From NCBI GenBank assembly GCA_011503125.2, contig WWBZ02000008.1, positions 930,001 through 994,000 of the forward strand: a stretch of 64,000 bases of DNA, given 5' to 3'. The notes under the pieces were generated by a model. That model was not told the origin of the DNA and searched no databases. It worked only from the letters and a program-made list of their open reading frames with translations. Of this stretch, positions 54,607 to 64,000 are shown in pieces. The translations under genes were made by a program, and so were the position numbers. How positions within the stretch are numbered: the stretch's first letter is position 1; every line of letters starts with the position of its first letter. Source of the stretch: Botryosphaeria dothidea. Its lineage: Eukaryota > Ascomycota > Dothideomycetes > Botryosphaeriales > Botryosphaeriaceae.

Positions 54607-57600
54607 ATGGACGACTAACTAATGGATAAACCGCAAGAGGCCCCGCAGCGCGAACAAGAGGACCCACCGCAATAGGCGAACCAACTATTTATAATAGTTA
54701 CTCAGCTACAGGCACGAATAGATAGCCAGGCTACTATACTAACAATAAGGCAGCCTAGCGTAGGAATAGCTACGTCCACCCCGACGGCTTAAGTATAAAC
54801 CCTACTAACCGTAATTGCTAAAGCGGTTACTTAAGCGCTTACGGTAAGTCAAAGGCTAAGAAAAATTCTACCCGAGCTAGTAGAATTTAAAGGAGAACGA
54901 AAGGAGCTAGAAGCCTAGATTAATCAAGTAAATTAGAAACTTCGAATCGATTACGTAAGCTACCTAGAAACGATATAAGCAGCGTTACTATTTAACCAGC
55001 TACGAGGAACCGCGCTTACCTACTTATAACTATAGTGGAGATCCTTAAGCCAGACGGCTACAACCTAGGACCTATTCGAACAGCTAAGGGCCGTATTTGG
55101 CGACCTATATCGCGAGGAAAAAGCACGTCGCGAGCTCCGAGCCCTACATTAAAAAGGTAGCCCCTTTAGAGAACACTTTGTAAAGTTCCGCCACCTAATG
55201 CTTGAATCTGGCAAAAGCACTATATAGGACGATAAGCAAAAGAAAGACTCTCTTTAGGACTCAATTAGCTGGGAACTGAAAGACCGACTAGTTGGCAAGA
55301 GCTTAGAAGATCTTACGTTCTACGAATTTGCTAACTTACTGGCTAGAACTAGTAACGATATAGAGGCTGTTAATAAGGCTAAGAAGTTAGTTATACGAAG
55401 TGGGTATCAAGGAAGGAGAAGCCTAAGTCCTTAAACCGATAAGAGATCTACTCGATCAATAACGACTACCAGACCTACTACGTATCTAAAGCCTCTTTAA
55501 AACGACCAAATGGACTAGGAACCAATAGGCCTAGCCAAAGCCGCACTAACCCGGAGAGCTAAATGGGTAACTTAAGATAAGATCAACCGACGTCGTTAGA
55601 ATAGGCTTTGCACGCGTTGTAGTGCTTCAGGATACTAGAAGCATGCATGCTCTTATGCGCCTGCCCGTCGCCCAGCTTAAGCTGCTAGTATTAGATAGTC
55701 GGAGCAGGAAGTTCCTCCGCAATTAGAGGAGGACACTAAAGTGTTAGAGGTTAATAAGAATTCGGAAAAAGAGTAGCTCCTAATAAAATTCGCCGTTAGG
55801 AGCGAAAGGAGTAAAGTAAGCTTTAAGTAGATTGGAAGCAATTCGAGAATAAGCATATGGAAAAACCACCTTTCTTAGTTTTAGTACTTATTAATAAGGA
55901 GATCTCTACTCAAACCCTTATTGATTCTAGGTGCTTATCCTATGGCTTTATCGATGCTCGATTCGCTCGAAGACATAAACTCCAGCGTATCCCTATCCGA
56001 CCAAGACAAATCCAGTTAGTTAATGCTATTACCGACTCCTGGATTACCGAAGTAGTAATTGCCGAGATCGATATCGGCGGACACTAAACGAAAAGAGCTT
56101 ACTTCTATGTAGCTCTAAGGATTAAAGGCTATAAAGTTATTCTTGGCTTACTATAGTTAGTAAAAGAGAGAGCAGAACTAGATATAGAAAAACAAATCCT
56201 TAGATTTAAGGACTCTGGCCTAGTAGTACAAAGCTAGAGAGAGAGAAAAGAACTCGACTATAGAAGGGTCGGAGCCGCTAGGTTCCGCCTTCTTACGAGG
56301 AAGAAACGACTCGGTTACTAGGTTTTCTTAGCAAGTCTAGCTGATATTAATAAAGCACTTGCTGAGAAGAAGCATACGGACCTAAGGACGAAACTACCAG
56401 CCTAGTTAGATAAACGGTTTCTCGATACCTTCGATAGAAGTAAGGCCGATAAGTTACCTCCACACCGACCTGGAATCGATTATTAGATTGAGCTTAAGAA
56501 AGATGAGAATGGGAGGATACCAGTGGCCCCATGGGGACCCTTATATAACATGTCTAGAGACGAACTACTAGTACTCCGGAAAACGCTTACAGAGCTACTC
56601 GATAAAGGCTTTATCCGTATAAGCAATTCTCTAGCCGCAGCGCCAGTCCTCTTTATAAAGAAACTAGGTGGAGGCTTACGATTCTATTGTAACTACCGAG
56701 CCCTTAATTAACTTACACGGAAGGATCGATATCTACTACCTCTTATCTAGGAGACCCTTAACCGGATTAGTAAGGCAAGATGGTTTACGAAACTCGATGT
56801 AATCGCAGCATTCAATAAGATTCGGGTTAAACTAGGAGATAAATAGCTTATAGCCTTTCGAACCCGCTTTAGACTATTTAAGTGGCTTGTTACTCCCTTT
56901 GGACTAGCTAATGCACCAAGCACCTTTCAACGATATATTAACTGGACCCTACAGGACTTCCTGGACGACTTCGTATCGGCTTATATCGATAATATGCTTA
57001 TTTTTACCGAGGGATCCCGTACCCAACACCGAGAGCACGTAACTAAGGTTCTCGAAAAGCTATAAGCAGCGGGACTACAGCTTGATATCGATAAGTGCGA
57101 ATTCGAGGTTCAGTCAACAAAGTATCTTAGATTTATTATCGAAGCTGGGAAAGGTATCCGCATGGACCCAGCTAAGGTAAAAGCTATTTAGGAATAGAAA
57201 ACACCAACTACAGTTAAAGGAGTGCTTAGATTCCTTAGCTTTGCGAACTTCTACCGGCGCTTTATTAATAAATACTCGAAGACTACGGCTCCGTTACATG
57301 CACTTACAAAGAAAGACGTTCCGTTCTATTAGATAGAAGGAGTAGAAAGAGCGTTTCGAAAGCTAAAGAAGGCCTTTATCACGGCACCAATCCTTGCCCA
57401 ATTTGACCCGGACCGAAAGATAATCCTCGAGACTGACTCCTCAGGATACTATATAGGAGGAATTTTATCCCAATACGATAACAATGGAGTGCTCCGGCCA
57501 GTTGCCTACTTCTTAAAGAAGAACTCGCCAGTAGAGTGCAACTACGAGATCTACGATAAGGAGCTCCTTGCGATTATTAAGTGTCTTTAGCAGTAGGATG

Positions 57601-59520
57601 CAGAGCTACGAAGCGTAAAAGAATTCAAGATTATTACGGACTATAAGAATCTCGAATACTTTACAATAGTCCGACGGCTCTCTGAGAGGCAAATGAGATG
57701 GCAGCTAATTCTAAGCCGATTCAACTTTACTATTGCTTACCGTCCAGGCAAGCTTAGGGCTTAGCCTAACGCACTTACACGAAGAGACCAAGACTTACTA
57801 GTATCTCAAGATAATGAGAGGCTTTAATATCGTGTCGCACGACTCTTAAGCCCAGATAAGGTTCAAGCCAACTGTTGGAGAGTTTTGGCAACACCAGTGT
57901 AAACAAGACGACAAGCTATAACCGAACAAGGAGCAGACGAACAAGCAGATAAACCAGCAGATAAACTAGTAGACGAACCATCAGACAGATCTATAGACGA
58001 ACTAGTATACGAACAAGGAGCAACGTTAATCGAAGACTATTTACGGCAGCTCTGGCAAGAGGTAAAAGCAGCGGATCCGGACTATGGACGTCTTATAACA
58101 GCAGTAAGAGAGGGTAGAAGAACGCTACTAAACGATTTAGAAGAACCAGTTAAGCTCTTAATTACTAATTGCTCCTTAAATAATTAAGGAGAGTTGCTGT
58201 TCCGTAGCAGACGTTGGGTACTAAACCACGAGCCTTTAAGAACCAAGCTAATCTAGACACTCCACGATTTAACAATGGTAGTTTATCCTGGACGCACTGG
58301 AACAATAGCCCTTGTCGCAAGATAGTTCTTCTAGCCGAACTTCGTATCTAATATACGTAGATTCGTACGTAACTGTGACGTCTGCGGAAGAACTAGAGTC
58401 TAGAGAGACCGTAAACAAGGACTACTACGGCCGTTACTAGTACCAAACCGTTAGTGGAGAGAGATCTTAGTCGACTTTATTGGACCGCTACCCGAGAGCC
58501 AAGGATGTCGGATACTTATGGTTATTACTGATCGATTAGGTAAAGGAGTTATCCTTGAGGCCTGTAAGGATATTGAAGCAGAAACAGTTGCTAGGATATT
58601 TATTCGCTGCTTCTACCGCCACCATGGAGTCCCAACCGCTATTATCTCTAACCGGGGAAGCCAATTTGTTAGCCAGCTATGGAAGAGGGTTTGCCAATTA
58701 CTTAGGATCGAAAGACGAATCTCAACAGCCTACCATCCAGAAACAGATGGATTAACGGAGCGTACGAACACCGAGATAGAAAGGAAGCTCTGCCGGATGG
58801 TTAACTACGCGCAAGATAACTAGGTTAACTGGTTGCCAGCAACAGAGCTTGCTATAAATAGCCAAGAATCCTTATCGATAGGTGTTAGCCCCTTCTTCCT
58901 CTCTCATGGATACCACCTCGAGCCACTATAGTTATTCGAGGATCCTCAACTAGTCCCGAACCCTATATTACCAATATAAAAAGGAGAAGTAATCGTGGCA
59001 AAGATTAAAGAGATAACCGAATGGGCAGAAGCATTAATGGCGAACGCACAATAGGATCAGGAGACCCAAGCAAATCGATATAGGGACCCATCACCAGCGT
59101 ATAAAGTAGGGGATAAAGTCTAGCTGAATCTTAAGAATATACGAACGGACCGCCCAAGCCGGAAGCTTGATAATCGAGCAGTAAAGTTCACAGTTATCGA
59201 GGTTATTGGCCCTCATAGCTATAAACTAGACGTACCAACTGGGATATATAACGTCTTTAACGTCGATCTCTTACGCCCAGCTAGAATAGATCCTTTACTA
59301 AGCCAAGAACAGGACGATTATTAACCACTAGCTATACTCGTTAATGGAGAAGAAGAATGGAGGGTTAAAGCTATCTTAGGTAAAAAACTGGGAAGACGGC
59401 TAGGCCAGCGGAAACGGTAGAAACTCTATCAAGTTAAGTGGAGAGGATACGCGCGGCCAACTTAGGAACCAGCAAGCGCTTTAGAAGACACTAAAGCCCT
59501 AGAGACCTACCTTCAAAGCC
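54607..59520 (+). pseudogene. Gypsy gag-pol with chromodomain, RIP-inactivated
   Basis: Gag starts at ATG 54607 and ends in a knuckle near 55609-55650 (C-x2-C-x4-Y-x4-C, His changed to Tyr). Pol is in a different frame. Protease is at about 55880 (I-D-S-R, expected D-S-G). Reverse transcriptase is at about 56460-57100, with [11 protein letters not shown] and the catalytic Y-I-D-D changed to Y-I-D-N near 56985. RNase H is at about 57400-57780. Integrase is at about 58250-58830: C-x2-C in N-C-D-V-C-G, D in V-D-F-I-G-P-L-P, the second Asp changed to Asn in I-S-N-R-G-S-Q-F, and E in T-E-R-T-N-T-E-I-E. The C-terminal chromodomain is at about 59340-59520 (E-E-W-R-V-K-A-I, Y-Q-V-K-W-R-G-Y, A-L-E-D-T-K-A-L-E-T-Y). 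In the family the chromodomain directs integration to heterochromatin marked by H3K9 methylation. Many TAG/TAA codons and the lost catalytic acids make it inactive. Confidence 0.88.
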
Positions 59521-59533
59521 GGGAGGGGGGTAA

Positions 59534-59783
59534 TATTACGGTTTGAACCCTAAGGGTGCCTTGGATGGATCCTGCGGCGAGACCTTGGGTTGAGAGGACC
59601 CTAAAGCTCAACGAAGCTTAACAAGAAAACCCTGCAACTCGCTACTAGTAAAAGGGACTCTAGAGAGATATATAAGCAGCGCTATCTTGCTTAAACCTTT
59701 CTTCCTTTTCTCTTTAGCTTAGTCTTCTCGTAGATAGTAATGCCACTGCATTTCCGCGAGTGCACCGGATGCAAGCTATCACA
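59534..59783 (+). repeat. Gypsy 3' LTR (250 bp)
   Basis: Starts TATTACGG where the 5' LTR has TGTTACGG, so the terminal TG has become TA by a G-to-A change. It ends ATCACA and is followed by ATACT. Confidence 0.92.
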
Positions 59784-62700
59784 ATACTCTATACGTAGTA
59801 AAGTAGCGAGTATACTCTATAGCTTAGATAGTTCGCTATAGATTTATCTAATTTTTAGATTCTATTATATACTTTAGACTACTAGCTTATCTTATCTTTT
59901 CTAGCTAATAGACTTTATCTATCTCTTCTTCTACTTATTTCTATATACTATACGTAGCTTCGTTTACTCTAAAAGACTCTAGTAGATAGAGAGATAGTAG
60001 TTAAGAAGTAAGTTTATCTTTTTTCTAAGTAGAGTTCTTCTAATAAAACTAGTAGCGCCTCTAATACTTAAAATAGTCTAAGCTATCTATTTAATACTCT
60101 AGTAAGTTTCCTCTACTACTACCGCGACTAGACTATTTCTAGCTCTAATAGTCTAGACTAGTACTAGTTCGTCTAGATATAGTAAGAGTAGAGGAATTTC
60201 TATTTTATACTCTAAGGTTTATATACTAGTTAACTTATACGCCTTTAAGATAGTACGTAGGTACTAGTTTTAAATTTTCTTTAGTAGCTAGATAGTTATT
60301 TTTCTCTATTCTAGGATTTCCTCTAGAATATACTATACTCTATAGCCGTAGATAAGAACTAGCCTTACTACGGCCGTATAGGTATAACGGGCTTTAGTAA
60401 ATAAGGCTCTCTAGATAGACGCTACGAGTTTAGAGAGAGATATATACTATTTAATTACCTTAGCTTCTATTTCTCTAATATAAAGTTTCTATCTAAGCTT
60501 ATTATCTACGTAAACTTCTAGAATCTTAATTATAGGCTCTAGATATCTAGTAAATCTAGGAATACGAATTTCTACTACTATATTAAATCTCCTTAGTTTT
60601 CTTATAAAATAAATAAGATAATACTTATTAGGCGAGAAAGCTAACCCGTAGATAGCTATCTAGTACTCGTAAATTTAATATACTTCCTCTAGTATTCTAT
60701 AGTTCTATTCTATAAATCTATTAAAGGTTAAGATATTAGTATTATCGACGAATCTAAGGGGGAAGGTATTATCTCTACGTAGCTATATAAGTAGATTAGA
60801 AGTAAAGAATAGATAGAGTATCGGCGATAGTAAGAATCTCTAGAAAATCTTAGTTAAGATTTAGATTAGTAGACTAGTAAAGTCTTCGAAGAATAGCTAA
60901 GTAGTATAGTCCTATAGAAAGAATCGAGTAAATCTTTCTACCTATTCTAAAAGTTTTACTATTCTTATATTATAGAGAAGTCTTTTATAAGATACGTAGT
61001 TATATACTTCTAAAATATCTAGGCTAAGAACTAAAACTACTAGTCCTAGATCTTATATCTAGATAGTATAGATCTATTCTATAAATAGATTAAGAGCTAC
61101 TACTACGGATTTATTTCTTCTAGCTCTTATTTATATATTAGAAAGTAGACTATATACTTTAGTAGTCTAGAAGATTCTATTTACTATAATTCTCTTAAGT
61201 AGCTTCTCTAGCGTATTAAGTAAAGTAATCGGCCTAAATAACTTAGCTTTAGTATAATCGTTTCTTTATAGTTTTCTAAGAACTATAGTAATAGAGCTTT
61301 TAAACTATCTAAGATAGTATTTAAGTACGAGATATTTCTAGAAGAGCCTAGTAAGAAGTCTCTTTAGTATCTTAGTATATTACTTTAGAAATCTATTAGT
61401 AATCTTATCTAGACCTAGTATCTTATTTAGAAAAAGCTTCTTAATAATATAGAGAATCTACTCTTTAGTAAGGTCTTAGAGAATCTCTACTAGTACTAGA
61501 TATATATATCTATTTAGATCTAAGAGGTTAGTAGCTCTAGAAGATAGAAAGAACTAGTTAGTAAGAATTTCTACCTTAGACTAGTTATTATAATATAGTT
61601 ATTTATCTACTCTCTAGAGGAGTAAAAACTAAGATAAGACTAGAGGTTCTAGTACTCTTATTCTTATCTATTTTAAGAGCTTCTAGAGTATAGATAGATT
61701 CGAAGTAATCTTAGCTACTATTCTACGCTATACTTTTATTCTATCTTTTCTAATCTATCTCTTCTTACTATTAGTAATAGTTTAGTATACTATCTAGTTC
61801 TTCTCTCTTTCTATAGCCGTCTACTTTCTTCTAGCTACTCTAGTCTAGTATACTAGATCTAAATACTTCTTTATCTATTATATAAAGGCTTAGAATAAGA
61901 ATCTCGCTACTAGAATAGTCTTTTAGATTATTCTTTAAATAGCCTTCTAGAGTAGTATAGTAAAGTAATCTAAGTCTACTTTAGTATTAAGAGGGGCTAC
62001 TTTAAGATATTCGAGCTTTAATTAGAGTATATTATTAGTTCTCTTTTAGTCTACTTTCTTCTACTAGAGTTTTAAAAGGCGTAGTTTTACGAAGATAAGA
62101 GAAAAATTAAGTATAGTAAAGATAGATAGATAGTTAGAGAATAATTTAAGCTTTTAGCTAACTCTATAGCTAAGAATTTTCTTCTTTAGCTATTATATAG
62201 TAAAGATAAAATCTAGAATACTTTTACTACTACCCTCTCTTCTAGTAATAGTATCTCTTAAAAGAACTAGGTTAAGACTAGCTATTATAGCTATTTTAAT
62301 AAGATCGTCTATAAGAGTATAGTATATAGAAAAGATAATACCTTTCTAGATAGAATAGTAAAAATTAAAGTCTTCTAGTAGAATATACTTCTTTAGTTTT
62401 CTAAGAGCTTCTAGAAGAAGCGCTAAGATTTCTAGAGCCGTACTAGTATAGAAGACTAGTAGAAGGTTATAGTAGTTATAGATATAGATTATATATATTC
62501 TAGTAATAAAAGATAGTATAATAAGATCTAGTAAATAGACTATTACTTACTAAAAGTTAAGGCTAATAGTCTTACTTATAAAGAAGTAGATTCTTACTAC
62601 TCTCTTCTAGAAAAAAACTATATAGTAAATAGAGTATCTTACTATTATCTTTACTCTTAGATTTCTTTAGAGTTTCTAGATAGCTAAGATATAGTAGATT

Positions 62701-64000
62701 TTTAAGTCTATCTCTTTAAAGAGCGGAAGTATTACTCTATTCTTACTCTTATAGACGTTATACTATATAATAGAGAAAGCGCCTATATTTAATATTAACT
62801 TTCTTCTATTTTTAAGTTAGGCTATAAGAGAGTTAGTAGTATAGGCTATAAGGCGGAGAAAGTTCCCGCGGGCTTCTTTTCTAAGATATATTAAAAGCTA
62901 TTAAGTCTAGTAAACCGTATTTAGTTAGAAGACGGAAGGCGGCTTAGGTTTCTTAGCCTATCTAGCTCTCTCTTAGCTAGCTTCTTCTCTCTAAATCTCT
63001 TCTTTAGTCCGACCGTTAACTAGTTAGTTTAGAGCTATATCTTAGCTATAGGATATTTTACTCTATATCTTTCTAGAGCTACTAGACGAGCCTAGATAGT
63101 TTTTATCTAGCGGGCTCTACGTACTAGATAGGCGTTACTCTAGGCCGTATATTTTTATAAGTAGTTTATATACTATATTTTTTTTAGAATACTCTTAGAT
63201 ATTATATATCTCTATATACTAGCTATACTTATTTTTTCTTTTATAGTAGATAGAGATATAGCTATAGTTCTAGTACTTAAAGTACTAGGTTACTATAAAG
63301 ACTATATTATAGTATTCTACTATATAGAATATATAGTTACTAATAAGTTCTTTAGTAATAATTTAGTTAGCTATCTCGAAGTTTATAGTACTAAAAATAA
63401 TTACTAAGTAAGTTTTTCTCTCTAGAAGCTTTCTCTTTAGCTAGGCTAGCTTACTAATATATAGTTCTAGATATAGAGATAGATTCTAATTCTAAAAAGT
63501 TTAGGCGGTTTAGAAATTCTTAATATTAATATCTTTAAGAGAAAAGTTATAGACTAGTATTAAGTAGAGCTATTAGTTAGAGCGAACTTCTCTATCTAGT
63601 TCTATAATCTATTTCTAGTTCTAGAGAAGAGCTACTCTAGTCTAAGTATTAGATACGAAGAGCTTAACGTTTTTACTAGAGAGCTTCTTAGTAGCTAGTA
63701 TCTTTTTATATACTAGACTTTTTTCTATCTAAATCTTTTTAATAATAGTCTTATTAGAAAGATTAGCGACTTTTTATCTATTTATTTTATTTAGAAAGTA
63801 TAAAGTAAGCTTAGTAGTAGCTAGGAGGATAGAAGACTTTAAAACTACTTAGACTATAATATTAGCCTAGCTAGATACTACGAGCGTAGAGATAGTCTAA
63901 AATCGGCTAACTATTTTTTAAACTTACTATACTTTCTTAAAAATATTTTTAAGATCTAGTTTCTTAATAGTCGCCTTCTAATAAATAGTAATATAATTCT

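Larger units (their letters stand above)
53978..59783 (+). mobile_element. Ty3/Gypsy chromovirus-type LTR retrotransposon (5.8 kb), TSD ATACT
   Basis: The LTRs are 53978-54227 and 59534-59783, 250 bp each, and differ by a handful of transitions. The target duplication ATACT is at 53973-53977 and 59784-59788. Internal order is gag, protease, reverse transcriptase, RNase H, integrase, chromodomain. A GGGAGGGGGG polypurine tract precedes the 3' LTR. I could not identify the primer-binding site after the 5' LTR. The 5' untranslated part (54360-54606) carries degenerate repeats of a TAAGAAG-containing unit. It is moderately RIP-mutated, clearly less than the LINE around it. Confidence 0.92.
53404..64000 (-). 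mobile_element. Tad-type LINE, copy 2: heavily RIP-mutated, interrupted by Gypsy, runs off the window
   Basis: Starting with the same (TATC)n 3' tail and 3' region as copy 1, this minus-strand copy aligns with 19919 to about 24700 of copy 1 and is cut by the window end inside ORF1. A Ty3/Gypsy element occupies 53978-59783. CpA/TpG sites are converted to TpA almost throughout while many CpG sites are kept. The result is AT-rich DNA with stops every few codons. No open frame of meaningful length remains. Confidence 0.9.

Noticed and set aside
1..64000. CRISPR array, rRNA genes, telomeric TTAGGG repeats or a secondary-metabolite cluster
   Set aside because: No regularly spaced repeats, rRNA-like sequence, telomeric array or core biosynthetic gene (polyketide synthase, NRPS, terpene cyclase) was seen.

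Overview
This window comes from a filamentous ascomycete, most likely a Dothideomycete (inference). The host genes have 44-90 bp introns with GT..AG ends and CTRAY branch points. There is a Zn(II)2Cys6 protein, fungal MFS carriers and two PD-(D/E)XK-like proteins of a fungal family. The transposons carry the scars of repeat-induced point mutation (RIP): C-to-T and G-to-A changes, mostly at CpA/TpG, producing many TAG/TAA stops. There are no bacterial-style operons and no CRISPR array. I see no intact tRNA or rRNA gene.

Layout. 0-2.9 kb has no gene I can support. 2.9-6.9 kb holds two divergent MFS transporter genes that share a 455 bp upstream region, and both look broken. The left one has a frame change between TM7 and TM8. 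The right one (MFSD1-like) has a solo LTR with a 5-bp target duplication inside a coding exon, an internal deletion with a frame change, a nonsense codon and a late frameshift. 8.1-8.8 kb is a small two-exon coiled-coil gene. 12.07-12.54 kb is a three-exon gene for a 114-residue mini zinc-cluster protein. 14.96-15.2 kb is a solo LTR.

15.78-26.51 kb is a nested block flanked by the target duplication AACCT. The outermost layer is a miniature LTR element with 67-bp terminal repeats. A Ty1/copia element with 240-bp LTRs lies inside it, and a Tad-type LINE with an 18-bp target duplication lies inside the copia. The copia and the miniature element share a primer-binding site complementary to the anticodon arm of initiator tRNA-Met. 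The order of parts is what recombination between a one-LTR copia circle and that shared site would give.

26.5-45 kb is gene-poor. It contains a one-TM protein (28.0-28.4 kb), a hypothetical protein (29.7-30.6 kb), an 18-bp perfect hairpin (30.75 kb), a frame-broken gene (32.3-33.3 kb), a C2H2 zinc-finger protein (33.5-34.0 kb), a second solo LTR of the family that hit the MFS gene (37.3 kb), a basic helical protein (37.6-38.1 kb) and an acidic three-exon protein (41.9-42.9 kb). 45-50.1 kb carries two tandem paralogues with a C-terminal PD-(D/E)XK nuclease-like domain. From about 50.2 kb to the end everything is nested repeats: a Tad-like LINE on the plus strand holding a solo LTR, interrupted by a second, heavily RIP-mutated copy of the first LINE family, which holds a chromodomain-bearing Ty3/Gypsy element flanked by ATACT.

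The genes do not form an evident pathway. The window reads as a decaying accessory or repeat-border region with a few surviving genes. All family assignments come from reading motifs by eye, without database searches.
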